Shown one piece after another: positions 18,098 through 26,271 of a DNA stretch of 64,000 nt; positions within the stretch are counted from its first letter, which is position 1; each line of letters starts with the position of its first letter. The notes under the pieces were generated by a model. It worked only from the letters and a program-made list of their open reading frames with translations, was not told where the DNA came from and searched no databases. The translations under genes were made by a program, and so were the position numbers. The stretch comes from Allobogoriella alba (GTDB taxonomy: Bacteria > Actinomycetota > Actinomycetes > Actinomycetales > Actinomycetaceae): NCBI RefSeq assembly GCF_042665525.1, contig NZ_JBHTCQ010000001.1, positions 1,116,001 to 1,180,000 on the forward strand, read 5' to 3'.

Positions 18098-18854
18098 GTT
18101 GACGCTGCGCGATGTCAGTCTGAGCTTCGGCGGCATCCACGTCCTGCAGGACGTCAGTCTCGAGGCCGAGCCCGGCACGGTGCTCGGCCTCGTGGGCCCG
18201 AACGGGGCCGGGAAGACCTCATTGTTCAACTGCATCAGCGGCCACTACCGGCCCACCGCCGGCTCCGTCCGGCTCGACGACGTGGACGCGCTGCGGCTGC
18301 ATCCCTCACGCCTCGCCGGGGTCGGGCTGGCACGGACGTTCCAGCACCCCGCCCTGCAGCTGAACGCCACGGTGCTGGAGAACGTCCTGCTGGGCGCGCA
18401 CTCCCGGCTGCCCGGCGGACCGGTGTCCTGGTCGTTGCGGCTGCCGGCCACGGCACGCGCGGAGCGGGAGGTGCGCACGGACGCCCGTGAGCTGCTGGAG
18501 CGGTTCGGTCTCGGCTGGGCCGTCTCGCTGCGCGCGGACGAGCTCTCCCACGGCCTGCACAAGGGCGTCGAGCTGTGCCGGGCCATGCTCTCCCGCCCCA
18601 GCCTGCTGTTGCTGGACGAGCCGGCGGCCGGTCTCTCGCACGGCGAGGTCGAGCAGTTCATCGCCTCCATCCGTGACCTGCGTCAGGATCACGATGTCAC
18701 GATCGTCGTGGTCGAGCACCACATGGGCGTCATCGCGGCTCTGACGGACAAGGTCGTGGTCCTCGACCACGGCCGCAAGCTCATGGAGGGCACGGCCGAG
18801 GAGGCACGCAAGGATCCGCGCGTCGTGGAGGCATACCTCGGGGTGTCAGCATGA
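18087..18854 (+). CDS. livG: Branched-chain-type ABC importer ATP-binding protein (LivG-like)
   Basis: A 255-aa cytoplasmic ATPase of the HAAT (Liv) family. Walker A is GPNGAGKT at residues 37-44, Walker B is LLLLDEPAAGLS, and the H-loop is VVEHHMG; the LivG-type loop ARTFQHPALQLNATVLENV is present. The ABC signature reads ELSHGLHKGVEL instead of LSGGQ, a divergent form seen in some LivG proteins. The stop overlaps an ATG at 18851 (ATGA) that begins the first duplicated mini-ORF. Genomic context (ligM, gal genes, shared operators) suggests aromatic-acid uptake more than amino acids. Confidence 0.9.
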   Translation: MATRLTLRDVSLSFGGIHVLQDVSLEAEPGTVLGLVGPNGAGKTSLFNCISGHYRPTAGSVRLDDVDALRLHPSRLAGVGLARTFQHPALQLNATVLENVLLGAHSRLPGGPVSWSLRLPATARAEREVRTDARELLERFGLGWAVSLRADELSHGLHKGVELCRAMLSRPSLLLLDEPAAGLSHGEVEQFIASIRDLRQDHDVTIVVVEHHMGVIAALTDKVVVLDHGRKLMEGTAEEARKDPRVVEAYLGVSA

Positions 18855-18943
18855 GCGCGAGGAGCCCCCGCGGAGGGACGCCGAGGGACGAGGTGTACCG
18901 GAGCGAGGCACCGCAGCGCTCATGCAGATGGAGCACAGCATGA
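18851..18943 (+). CDS. Repeat-encoded 30-residue mini-ORF, copy 1
   Basis: It starts at the ATG that overlaps the livG stop and ends at TGA 18941-18943, overlapping the ATG of copy 2. The product begins MSARSPRGGTPRDEVYR and ends in CRWSTA. It is Arg/Ser-rich and unlike known families. The likely function, if any, is to carry ribosomes from livG toward livF. Translation is inferred only from the overlaps. Confidence 0.4.
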   Translation: MSARSPRGGTPRDEVYRSEAPQRSCRWSTA

Positions 18944-19028
18944 GCGCGAGGAGCCCCCGCGGAGGGACGCCGAGGGACGAGGTGTACCGGAGCGAGGCAC
19001 CGCAGCGCTCATGCAGATGGAGCACAGC
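18851..19028 (+). repeat. Perfect tandem duplication, 2 x 89 bp, between livG and livF
   Basis: Bases 18851-18939 and 18940-19028 are identical, and the first 8 bp (ATGAGCGC) of a third unit form the livF start at 19029. Within a unit, ATGAGCGC at the start is inversely repeated as GCGCTCAT near base 70, so each unit resembles a small palindromic element plus a 19-bp tail holding the SD GGAG. The period of 89 is 3n-1, so each unit keeps the ATGA stop/start overlap. Removing both would restore a direct livG-livF ATGA overlap. Confidence 0.95.
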
Positions 19029-19032
19029 ATGA
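18940..19032 (+). CDS. Repeat-encoded 30-residue mini-ORF, copy 2
   Basis: Identical peptide to copy 1. Its ATG at 18940 has GGAG (18930-18933) 6 bp upstream inside copy 1, and its TGA (19030-19032) overlaps the livF ATG at 19029. The two copies together form an unbroken chain of ATGA junctions from livG to livF. Confidence 0.4.
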   Translation: MSARSPRGGTPRDEVYRSEAPQRSCRWSTA

Positions 19033-19742
19033 GCGCCCTGCTGGAGCTGGACGACGTGACCGCCTCCTACGGGCACGTCCAGGTCCTCTACGGCGTCTCG
19101 CTCGCCGTCGAGGACGGGGGCGCCGTCGGGATCCTCGGCGCCAACGGCGCCGGGAAGACGACGACGCTCAGGGCCATCAGCGGGATGGTGCGCACCGGCG
19201 GGTCCATCACCTTCGACGGGATGAGCCTCGTGGGGCTCCGGCCCGATCAGGTCGCCCGGCTCGGCATCGCCCACGTGCCCGAGGGGCGCGGCACGCTCGG
19301 GCACCTCACCGTCAAGGAGAACCTCCTCGTCGGCGCCTACCAACGCAAGAACCGGGCGGAGATCGCGCAGGACGTCGAGCGCTGCCTCGACCTCTTCCCG
19401 AACCTCGCGGACCGCATCTCCGCCAGCGCCGCCTCGCTCTCCGGCGGTGAGCAGCAGATGCTCGCCGTGGCCCGCGGGATCATGGCCCGCCCCCGACTGC
19501 TCCTGCTGGACGAGGCGTCGCTCGGCCTCGCTCCCAGCACGGCCGCCAACGTCTACGGGGCGATCGGGCGCCTGCGGCGCGAATCGTCCCTGTCGATGCT
19601 CGTCGTCGAGCAGAACGCGGCCCTCGCCTTCACCCTCGTCGAGTCCGCCACCGTGCTCGAGACCGGACGCAGCGTGCTGTCCGGCCCGAAGGAGGAGCTG
19701 ATGGGCAAGGACGAGATCCGACGCGCGTACCTGGGGAGCTGA
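19029..19742 (+). CDS. livF: Branched-chain-type ABC importer ATP-binding protein (LivF-like)
   Basis: A 237-aa ATPase, partner of LivG. Walker A is GANGAGKT at 37-44, the signature is a canonical SLSGGEQQMLAVARG, Walker B is LLLLDEASLGLAP, and the H-loop is VVEQNAA, where Gln-Asn follow Glu in the LivF style. ATG 19029 was chosen because SD GGAG (19019-19022) lies 6 bp upstream and the protein starts in the family way. The SD is supplied by the second 89-bp repeat. It is followed 1 bp later by livH. Confidence 0.92.
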   Translation: MSALLELDDVTASYGHVQVLYGVSLAVEDGGAVGILGANGAGKTTTLRAISGMVRTGGSITFDGMSLVGLRPDQVARLGIAHVPEGRGTLGHLTVKENLLVGAYQRKNRAEIAQDVERCLDLFPNLADRISASAASLSGGEQQMLAVARGIMARPRLLLLDEASLGLAPSTAANVYGAIGRLRRESSLSMLVVEQNAALAFTLVESATVLETGRSVLSGPKEELMGKDEIRRAYLGS

Positions 19743-19743
19743 G

Positions 19744-20625
19744 ATGGCCCGCTTCGTCCAGCTCGTCGTCGACGGTCTCGCGACCGGCTCCATCTACGCG
19801 GCCCTCGCCCTGGCGATCGTCCTGGTCAACCGGGCCACCGGGCTCATCAACTTCGCCCAGGGCTCGATGGCGGTCTTCTCCACCTACATCGCGTTCTCCT
19901 TCGTCCAGACCGGTCTGCCCGTCGCGGTCGCCATCCTGCTCGCCGTCGTGGTCTCCTTCTTCTTCGGCGCGTTCATCGAGCGGGTCGTCATCCGCCGATT
20001 CGAAGGTGGCTCGCACGACGTCGCCGTCGTGGTGACGGTGGGCCTGTTCGTCCTGCTCGCCGGCATCTCCGGCTGGCTCTGGAGCTACAACCACCGGGAG
20101 TTCCCCTCGCTGTTCCCGCTGGACTCGGTGCCGGTGGCGGGCGCGGCCGTCGGGTTGCGGAACATCGGGACGATCGTGACGGTCGTCGCCGTCATGGGTC
20201 TCCTGCAGCTGCTGTTCCTCAAGACGAAGCTCGGCCTGGCGCTGCGTGCGGTCTCCGGCAACCAGACCTCCTCGGCACTGTCCGGGCTGCCCGTCGGCCG
20301 GCTCCTCATGATCGGCTGGGGCCTGGCCGCCGCGCTCGGCGCGATCGGCGGGGCGCTCGTGGCGCCCAAGCTGTTCCTCACGCCCTCGATGCTGGACTTC
20401 GCACTCGTCTACGCCCTGGCGGCCGCCATCCTGGGGGGCCTCGACTCACCGGTCGGCGCCGTCGTCGCGGCGTGGTTCATCGGCGTGGCGGAGAACCTCG
20501 CCGGCGGCTACATCTCGTTCATCGGCGACGACCTCAAGATCGCCGTGCCGATGGCCCTCATGTTCCTGATCCTCGTCGTGCGGCCGCAGGGCCTGTTCGG
20601 GCACCGCGAGGTGGTGAGGGTATGA
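19744..20625 (+). CDS. livH: Branched-chain-type ABC importer permease (LivH-like)
   Basis: Inner-membrane permease of 293 aa with about eight hydrophobic segments. The LivH hallmark near the N-terminus (GLATGSIYAALALAIVLVNRATGLINFAQG) and the cytoplasmic EAA-like region (LGLALRAVSGNQTSSALSGLPVGRL, family form) are visible. It begins 1 bp after livF and its stop overlaps the livM ATG (ATGA), so the set is one operon. Confidence 0.92.
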   Translation: MARFVQLVVDGLATGSIYAALALAIVLVNRATGLINFAQGSMAVFSTYIAFSFVQTGLPVAVAILLAVVVSFFFGAFIERVVIRRFEGGSHDVAVVVTVGLFVLLAGISGWLWSYNHREFPSLFPLDSVPVAGAAVGLRNIGTIVTVVAVMGLLQLLFLKTKLGLALRAVSGNQTSSALSGLPVGRLLMIGWGLAAALGAIGGALVAPKLFLTPSMLDFALVYALAAAILGGLDSPVGAVVAAWFIGVAENLAGGYISFIGDDLKIAVPMALMFLILVVRPQGLFGHREVVRV

Positions 20626-21665
20626 GCGGATCTCCACGTCCCGGCGCCGCCACGGCCGCTCCGGCAGGCACCGGCGGCAGACTCACCTCCGTGCTGGCGA
20701 ACCGCTGGGTGCGGGTGGGCCTGGCCCTGGTGCTCGTGGCCCTCGTGCTCGGCGCGCCGCTCAACATGACGCCCTACGCCGTCTACCAGATGACGATGGT
20801 GGCGGTCTTCGCCGTCGCGGTGCTCGGCCTCAACATCGTCATGGGGTACACCGGCCAGGTCTCCCTCGGCCAGTCCGCGTTCCTCGGGCTCGGGGCGTAC
20901 GTCACCGCCTACGGCGTCACTCACGGCTGGAACCTCGTGCTGACGTTCGTGGCCGCCTGCGCGCTGCCGGCCGTGATCGGGTGGCTCGTCGCGCTCGCCG
21001 CGGCCCGGCTGCGCGGCCTGGCCATCGCGATGGTCACCATCACGCTGCCCATCGTCGGGATCCCGCTCGCCCGGCGGTTCGACGAGATCACCGGCGGCTC
21101 CGGTGGCATGACCGTCGCCTTCCTCGAGGCGCCCTCGTGGTCCGGGCTCGACAACGACCAGTGGCGCTACTACGTCGTCGTGCTGGTGGCCGCGGCCTTC
21201 TTCCTGCTCGCCAGCAACCTGCTGCGCGGGCGCATCGGCCGGGCGTTCGCGATCGTGCGGGACAACGAGTCCGTCGCGATGGCCATGGGCGTCTCGCCCT
21301 ACCGGTACAAGGTCCTCGCGTTCACGGTCTCGGCGCTCTTCGGCGGGTGCGCCGGCTTCCTCTACCTCGCCGGCGTCCAGTACGTCTCCCCGGAGACGCT
21401 CAGCTTCCACACCGCGATCAACATCCTGGCGGCCATGGTCATCGGCGGCAGCGCCACCATCGTCGGGTCGCTGCTCGGGGGCCTGTACTACGTGTTCGTC
21501 CCGTTCGTCGCAGCCCAGGTCAACCCGAACCGCGCGGCGATGATCTCCGGCATCATCCTTCTCGTCATCCTCTTCGTCCTGCCGGGCGGCCTCGCGACGC
21601 TGCCGCGCACCGTGCGCCGGCTCCGGCGGGGCGGCAGCTCGTCCCGGGCCGCAGCAGACGGCTGA
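20622..21665 (+). CDS. livM: Branched-chain-type ABC importer permease (LivM-like)
   Basis: Second permease, 347 aa, with about ten membrane segments. The LivM signature is GLNIVMGYTGQVSLGQSAFLGLGAY (family wording), followed later by GRAFAIVRDNESVAMAMGVSPYRYK, the coupling helix. A 30-residue Ala/Pro/Gly-rich cytoplasmic extension precedes helix 1. Start chosen by the ATGA overlap with livH. A 33-bp gap with SD-like GAGAGG leads to the binding-protein gene. Confidence 0.92.
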   Translation: MSGSPRPGAATAAPAGTGGRLTSVLANRWVRVGLALVLVALVLGAPLNMTPYAVYQMTMVAVFAVAVLGLNIVMGYTGQVSLGQSAFLGLGAYVTAYGVTHGWNLVLTFVAACALPAVIGWLVALAAARLRGLAIAMVTITLPIVGIPLARRFDEITGGSGGMTVAFLEAPSWSGLDNDQWRYYVVVLVAAAFFLLASNLLRGRIGRAFAIVRDNESVAMAMGVSPYRYKVLAFTVSALFGGCAGFLYLAGVQYVSPETLSFHTAINILAAMVIGGSATIVGSLLGGLYYVFVPFVAAQVNPNRAAMISGIILLVILFVLPGGLATLPRTVRRLRRGGSSSRAAADG

Positions 21666-21698
21666 CGATCCTTCGGTTACGACAGAGAGGTACGAACC

Positions 21699-22964
21699 AT
21701 GAGGAAGACCGCAGTCCAGGTCCTGGCGCTCACCGGCGCGGCCGTGCTCGCCCTGTCCGCGTGCGGACGCGACTCCGGCGGCGGAGGTGGGGGAGGTGGA
21801 GGCGGCGAGGACGGCGGTGCGGTGGAGAGCTCGCCGGGAATCACGGAGGACCAGATCACCTTCGGCATCACGACGCCGATGTCCGGGCCCACGGCCGGGC
21901 CCGGCACCTGCACCGTCGCAGGCGTGACCGCCTACATGGGGCGCCGCAACGCCGAGGGCGGCATCGAGTTCGGCGACGGCCGGACCCGCACCGTGGAGAT
22001 CCGCTCCTACGACGACGCCTACGACCCCGCCCGCGCCGTCAGCAACTTCCGCCAGATGATCAACGACGGCGTCTTCGGCAACATCCAGAGCCTCGGCACC
22101 CCCACCAACCTCGCGGTCATGCCGCTCGCCAACGAGCAGCAGGTTCCGCAGGTCTTCCTCACCACGGGCGCGAGCCAGTTCTCCGCGGACCCGGAGGCGA
22201 ACCCGTACACCCTCGGGTTCGTGCCCACCTACGTCTCCGAGGGCGAGGCGTTCGGGCAGCTGCTGGTGGACGCGGGCGAGCCGATCACCGTCGCGGTGCT
22301 CGCCCAGAACGACGACTTCGGCAACGACTACGTCGAGGGCCTGGAGTCCGCGATCGAGGGCAGCGACGTCGAGATCGTCGCCCGCGCCACCTACGAGCCC
22401 GCCGACACCGCCGTGGACGCCCAGATCACCGACCTCGCGGACAGCGGCGCGGACGTGTTCTTCAACGCCAACTCCCAGCACAACCTCGCGGTCCAGTCGC
22501 TGCTCCAGGCGCAGCAGCTCGGCTGGACGCCGCGGGTCTTCCTGCCCTCGAACACCTCGAGCGTCACCGACGTCCTGGAGCCGGGCAACGGCGGCGCCTT
22601 CCCGGGCGTGTTCACGACCGCGTCCTCGAAGGACCCCAACGACCCCGTCTACGCCGAGGACGAGGACGTGGTCCAGTTCCAGGAGGACATGGCGGAGTAC
22701 TCCTCGGACATCACCACGACCTTCGTGCCGCACTGCGCGTGGAGCTACGCGGCCGGCGCCGCCCTCGAGGAGGCGTTCACCATGATGGAGGAGCCGACCC
22801 GCGACAGCTTCATGGAGGCCGTCCGCAGCATCGAGGGGCTCGACGCCCCGATGCTCCTGGACGGCGTCACCATCAACACCACCGAGCCCGGCGTGCCCCC
22901 GATCAACGAGGTCGTGGTGACCGAGTTCAACGGAGAGAAGTACGTCGAGTCCGAGGGATACTGA
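21699..22964 (+). CDS. livK: Liv-type ABC importer substrate-binding lipoprotein
   Basis: A 421-aa lipoprotein: signal peptide with lipobox ALSACG near residues 19-24, a ten-Gly linker, then a type I periplasmic-binding fold (ITFGITTPMSGPTAGPG; DDAYDPARAVSNFRQMI). It would present substrate to LivHM. This family binds branched-chain amino acids, amides, urea and also aromatic acids such as benzoates. The ligand here is inferred to be a methoxylated or hydroxylated benzoate from the adjacent catabolic genes. It lies 33 bp after livM and 60 bp before the aldehyde dehydrogenase. Confidence 0.9.
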   Translation: MRKTAVQVLALTGAAVLALSACGRDSGGGGGGGGGGEDGGAVESSPGITEDQITFGITTPMSGPTAGPGTCTVAGVTAYMGRRNAEGGIEFGDGRTRTVEIRSYDDAYDPARAVSNFRQMINDGVFGNIQSLGTPTNLAVMPLANEQQVPQVFLTTGASQFSADPEANPYTLGFVPTYVSEGEAFGQLLVDAGEPITVAVLAQNDDFGNDYVEGLESAIEGSDVEIVARATYEPADTAVDAQITDLADSGADVFFNANSQHNLAVQSLLQAQQLGWTPRVFLPSNTSSVTDVLEPGNGGAFPGVFTTASSKDPNDPVYAEDEDVVQFQEDMAEYSSDITTTFVPHCAWSYAAGAALEEAFTMMEEPTRDSFMEAVRSIEGLDAPMLLDGVTINTTEPGVPPINEVVVTEFNGEKYVESEGY

Positions 22965-23024
22965 GCAGCGGGGGAAACCGGTTCTGGGAGACCCCGGAGC
23001 TCTCGTCGACGAAGGGAGAGCAGC

Positions 23025-24500
23025 ATGACCCTGCAGGAGGCGCCGGCGACGGCGCAGGAGTCAGGGCCGGTCACCACCGGCATCTACATCGGAGGCACCG
23101 CCCGCGAGACGAGCGACCACCTCGAGATCCGCGACCCGGCGGACCCGAGCGTCGTCGTCGGCCGGGCCGCGGCCGCGACGACGGCGGACGCGGAGGAGGC
23201 GGTCGCCGCCGCCAAGGCGGCCTTCCCGGAGTGGTCCGCACGCTCCCCGCAGGACCGGGCCGCCGCGATCCTCGAGGCGATCTCCGGGCTCGAGGAGCAC
23301 CGGGACGCGGACGCCCGGGTGCTCGCGCAGGAGAACGGCAAGATCCTGCCGGAGGCGAGCGTCGACCTGCTGGTCTTCAGCATCCGCACCGAGCTGGCCG
23401 CGGCGCTCGCGGACGAGGTCGAGGCCACCGTCGAGCTGCCCGGGCCGCCGGTGACCACCACGGTCGGCTACCAGCCGCTCGGCGTGGTCACCATCATCGT
23501 GCCGTTCAACTGGCCGGTCGCCATTCTCGGCGCGTCCCTGCCGCACGCCCTCATGGCCGGGAACACCGTCATCGTCAAGCCGCCGCCGACCTGCCCGCTG
23601 GGGACCACGCGGGTGGTCCAGCGGGTAGCCGAGAAGCTGCCGCCCGGCGTCCTCAACGTCATCACCGGGCGCGACGCCGACATGGCACCGCTCATCCAGA
23701 GCCCGGACGTGGCGAAGGTGTGCTTCACCGGAAGCGTCGGCGGTGGCGCGAAGATCATGGAGCTCGCGGCGCCCTCGCTGACCCGGGTGACGCTCGAGCT
23801 CGGCGGCAACGACCCCGCGATCGTCCTCGACGACGCGGTCCTCGACGACGACGCGTTCGACAGGCTCTTCGCGGCGGTGTACGACACCACCGGCCAGATC
23901 TGCATGAACGCCAAGCGGATCTACGTCCACCGGTCCCGGTACGAGGAGGTCGTCGCGGGCCTGGAGGCTCGGCTGGGCCGGACGGTGCTCGGTCACGCCC
24001 TCGAGGAGGGCACCACCATGGGCCCGCTGCACTCGCCGAAGCAGAAGGAGTTCGTCGAGTCGCTGGTGGCCGAGGCCAAGGAGTCGGGCGCCGAGGTGCG
24101 CGAGTTCGGCGAGCTGCCCGCCGGGTACCCGGACGGCAACTTCGTCCGGCCCTCGCTGGTGCTCGATCCGAAGCCTGACCTGCGAGTGGTCACCGAGGAG
24201 CAGTTCGGCCCGACCGTCCCGATCCTCCCGTTCGAGACGGAGGAGGAGGCCGTCGCCGCGGCGAACGACACCTGGGGCGGGCTGTGCGGCTCGGTCTGGA
24301 CGGCGGACAAGGAGCGTGCGAACCGCGTCGGCTCCCAGCTGGTCTGCGGCTTCGTCTTCGTCAACGACCACGGCGCCACGCGGCTGGACCTGCGGGCGCC
24401 GTTCGGCGGCATGAAGAGCAGCGGCGTGGGGCGTGAGCAGGGCATCGAGGGCGTCCGGGACTTCCAGGACACCCGCTCCATCGGGCACCTGCAGCTCTGA
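23025..24500 (+). CDS. NAD(P)-dependent aldehyde dehydrogenase
   Basis: A 491-aa ALDH that would oxidise an aldehyde to the acid. General-base Glu258 is in LELGGNDPAIV and nucleophile Cys293 in TGQICMNAKR; the N-terminal cofactor region includes VTIIVPFNWPVAI. It lies last in the liv transcription unit, after the binding protein, with SD GGGAGAG. The context suggests an aromatic aldehyde (vanillin or syringaldehyde type), but ALDH substrate specificity cannot be read from sequence. A strong hairpin follows the stop. Confidence 0.9.
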   Translation: MTLQEAPATAQESGPVTTGIYIGGTARETSDHLEIRDPADPSVVVGRAAAATTADAEEAVAAAKAAFPEWSARSPQDRAAAILEAISGLEEHRDADARVLAQENGKILPEASVDLLVFSIRTELAAALADEVEATVELPGPPVTTTVGYQPLGVVTIIVPFNWPVAILGASLPHALMAGNTVIVKPPPTCPLGTTRVVQRVAEKLPPGVLNVITGRDADMAPLIQSPDVAKVCFTGSVGGGAKIMELAAPSLTRVTLELGGNDPAIVLDDAVLDDDAFDRLFAAVYDTTGQICMNAKRIYVHRSRYEEVVAGLEARLGRTVLGHALEEGTTMGPLHSPKQKEFVESLVAEAKESGAEVREFGELPAGYPDGNFVRPSLVLDPKPDLRVVTEEQFGPTVPILPFETEEEAVAAANDTWGGLCGSVWTADKERANRVGSQLVCGFVFVNDHGATRLDLRAPFGGMKSSGVGREQGIEGVRDFQDTRSIGHLQL

Positions 24501-24507
24501 TCCAGGT

Positions 24508-24549
24508 CGCGGGTCGTCAGCGGTGCGCGCGTGCCGTTGACGACTCGCG
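24508..24549. terminator. Bidirectional hairpin between the aldehyde dehydrogenase and the DUF1932 dehydrogenase
   Basis: A 16-bp stem with 14 matches: left arm 24508-24523 and right arm 24534-24549, loop TGCGCGCGTG. Core arms are GTCGTCA and TGACGAC. A second hairpin, CTGCGG-TGGT-CCGCAG at 24561-24576, follows. Both lie between convergent stop codons, so they likely end transcription from both sides. Confidence 0.75.
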
Positions 24550-24580
24550 AGCCCGCGGGTCTGCGGTGGTCCGCAGGCTC

Positions 24581-25417
24581 TCACGGCCGCGGACAGTCGA
24601 CCTCGCCGTCGGCGACGGCGTGGAGCCAGGCGCGGGTGCCGTCGGTCATCCAGGCCGGGACGCCCAGCGTGCCGAGGTAGGCCGCGGCGTCGTCCATCTC
24701 GTGCGCGCGGCGGGCGGCGTGCGCCCGCGTGCTCGCCGCCAGGTGGTCGACGAAAGCGGCGCCGTCGTCGGCCGTGAGCTCGCGCGCCATCTGGTCGTGC
24801 AGCCACGCGACGGCCTCCGGGCCTGCTCGGCCGGCCGCGGTGAGGCCCTCGAGGACGAGCCCGGCGAGTCCCTTCATGAACACGCTCCGCAGCAGCTTCA
24901 GCCGCGCGGAGGCGCCGGCCTCCGGCCCGGCCTGGGAGACGGGCACGCCCAGCGGCGTCAGCAGGTGGGCCAGGGGCTTCGCGCCGGTCCCGGACAGCAG
25001 CAGCGGCGTCAGCAGTCCGGCGCGCGCGGTGGGCGCGAGCACGGCGACGTCGGCGAACAGGACACCGGCGTCCGCGGCGGAGCTGGCGAGCTCGGCCTTG
25101 AGGTCCGGGGAGGCGGTGTTGAGGTCGGCGTACACCGCCGCGACGCCGTCGCGTCCGGTCTCGCGTCCGGCCAGTGCCGGAAGTGCGGCCTCGAGCGCCT
25201 CCCGGGCGCAGTGCGCGGTGACGAGCGAGAGGACGACGTCGGCGCCGCGGGCGGCCTCGGCGTCGCCCTCGGCGAGGCGAAGGTCGGGTGTCCGGGCGGC
25301 CGCGGCCTCCGCGGCCGCCGGATCGGGGTCGTACGCCGTCACGACGACGCCGCGCGCCACGAGGCCGTGGGCGTAGATCTGCCCGGCCTCACCGAGCCCC
25401 AGGACGGCGACGTGCAT
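24581..25417 (-). CDS. NAD(P)-binding dehydrogenase with DUF1932 domain (6-phosphogluconate-dehydrogenase-like)
   Basis: A 278-aa beta-hydroxyacid-dehydrogenase-like protein. The N-terminal Rossmann motif is VAVLGLGEAGQIYAHGL, the middle has a DLNTASPDLK segment, and the C-terminal helical half fits DUF1932 (ASARLKLLRSVFMKGLAGLV). Lys in LKLLRS would be the family catalytic lysine. It is divergent from the GntR regulator gene, and the GntR-type palindrome at 25445 lies between them, so it probably belongs to the same regulon. A step in aromatic side-chain or ring-fission product metabolism is possible, but the substrate is unknown. Confidence 0.82.
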   Translation of the reverse strand: MHVAVLGLGEAGQIYAHGLVARGVVVTAYDPDPAAAEAAAARTPDLRLAEGDAEAARGADVVLSLVTAHCAREALEAALPALAGRETGRDGVAAVYADLNTASPDLKAELASSAADAGVLFADVAVLAPTARAGLLTPLLLSGTGAKPLAHLLTPLGVPVSQAGPEAGASARLKLLRSVFMKGLAGLVLEGLTAAGRAGPEAVAWLHDQMARELTADDGAAFVDHLAASTRAHAARRAHEMDDAAAYLGTLGVPAWMTDGTRAWLHAVADGEVDCPRP

Positions 25418-25444
25418 CGTTCACTCTCCTTCGCCCGCGCGCAT

Positions 25445-25476
25445 GATTGTCAACAAAATTGTCGGGGTTGTATGGT
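25445..25476 (+). promoter_or_regulatory. gntR promoter with overlapping palindromic operator
   Basis: GATTGTCAACAAAA (25445-25458) matches the perfect palindrome GATTGTCAACAATC at 29983 in 12 of 14 positions. Its TTGTCA (25448-25453) is a good -35, followed by 17 bp and TATGGT (25471-25476), then TCGCC. The same layout recurs upstream of metF. This suggests autorepression by the regulator that starts at 25521. Confidence 0.65.
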
Positions 25477-25520
25477 CGCCACGATGCCGGACGACGGCGA
25501 CGGCGAGAGTGGGGGAGCAG

Positions 25521-26180
25521 ATGGCCGCGGGAGCGACGGACGAGGCGGGTGACGGCGTCACGTCCGGCACCGGGCACCTCGCGCAGGCGATCCGGGAAGC
25601 GATCATCAGCGGTGAGTTCGCGCCCCACCAGCGCCTCATCGAGACCGACCTGTCGACGACGTACGGCGCCAGCCGCGCCGCGGTGCGCACCGCGCTGCTC
25701 GAGCTCGCCGGCGAGGGACTCGTGGACCGCATGCCGCACCGCGGGTCCCGGGTCCGGGCGATCACCGTCGAGGACGCCATCGAGATCCTCGAGGTCCGGA
25801 TCGGCGTCGAGAGCCTGTGTGCGGCCAAGGCGGCCGAGCGCATCGAGGCGGCCGAGATCGAGGAGTTCCGGCAGCTCCGCGAAGACCTCCTGGCGTCGGT
25901 CTCCGCCGGCGATCTCATGCGGTACTCCGAGCTGAACCGGCACCTCGACAAGCGGATCCGCGAGGTCAGCCGCCACCAGGTGGCGTCCGACGTGCTCTCC
26001 CGGCTCCACGCGCAGAGCATCCGGCACCAGTTCCGGCTCTCCTTCCAGCCCGCCCGTGCCGCGCGCTCGGCTCCCGAGCACGCCGCCATCATCGACGCGA
26101 TCGTCGCGCGCGACCCCGACGCCGCCGCCGAGGCGACCCGCGCGCACCTGGAGAGCGTCATCGAGGCCCTCCGCGCCTGA
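25521..26180 (+). CDS. GntR-family transcriptional regulator, FCD subfamily
   Basis: A 219-aa regulator with an N-terminal winged helix (residues about 15-80; LIETDLSTTYGASRAAVRTAL, HRGSRVRAIT) and a C-terminal FCD effector domain with metal/ligand-binding acidic and His residues (EVRIGVESLCAAKAA, ELNRHLDKRIREVS, PEHAAIIDAI). FCD regulators usually bind organic acids and repress catabolic genes. It sits between the DUF1932 gene and the gal operon. Palindromes at 25445, 29983 and 30036 fit the TnGTnnACnA form expected for this subfamily. Start is either ATG 25521 or GTG 25509; the GGAG is close to the former. Confidence 0.88.
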   Translation: MAAGATDEAGDGVTSGTGHLAQAIREAIISGEFAPHQRLIETDLSTTYGASRAAVRTALLELAGEGLVDRMPHRGSRVRAITVEDAIEILEVRIGVESLCAAKAAERIEAAEIEEFRQLREDLLASVSAGDLMRYSELNRHLDKRIREVSRHQVASDVLSRLHAQSIRHQFRLSFQPARAARSAPEHAAIIDAIVARDPDAAAEATRAHLESVIEALRA

Positions 26181-26241
26181 CGGCCAGCCAGCCGGACCGG
26201 CGGGAGTGTCGCGGGGCTGGTTGGGTCTGGCGGGTGCCCCA

Positions 26242-26271
26242 GGGCGGGCGGCGCCCCGCCGCCGTCCGCCC
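26242..26271. terminator. GC-rich hairpin between convergent gntR and the dioxygenase
   Basis: GGGCGG (26242-26247) pairs with CCGCCC (26266-26271), enclosing GGCG/CGCC pairs. It lies 60 bp past the gntR stop, between convergent genes. Probably a bidirectional terminator. Confidence 0.45.

Noticed and set aside
18851..19028. Insertion sequence or CRISPR explanation for the 89-bp repeat
   Set aside because: No transposase, no spacers, only two identical adjacent units.
18846..19793. Minus-strand frame covering the 89-bp repeats and livF
   Set aside because: Repeated segments in it are simply the reverse of the duplicated units; livF on the plus strand has all ABC motifs.
20508..22733. Long minus-strand open frame across livM and livK
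   Set aside because: Low-complexity His/Arg/Asp-rich text antisense to well-supported genes.
20981..24178. Very long plus-strand frame of over 1000 codons
   Set aside because: Out-of-frame reading through livM, livK and the aldehyde dehydrogenase; no recognisable domain.
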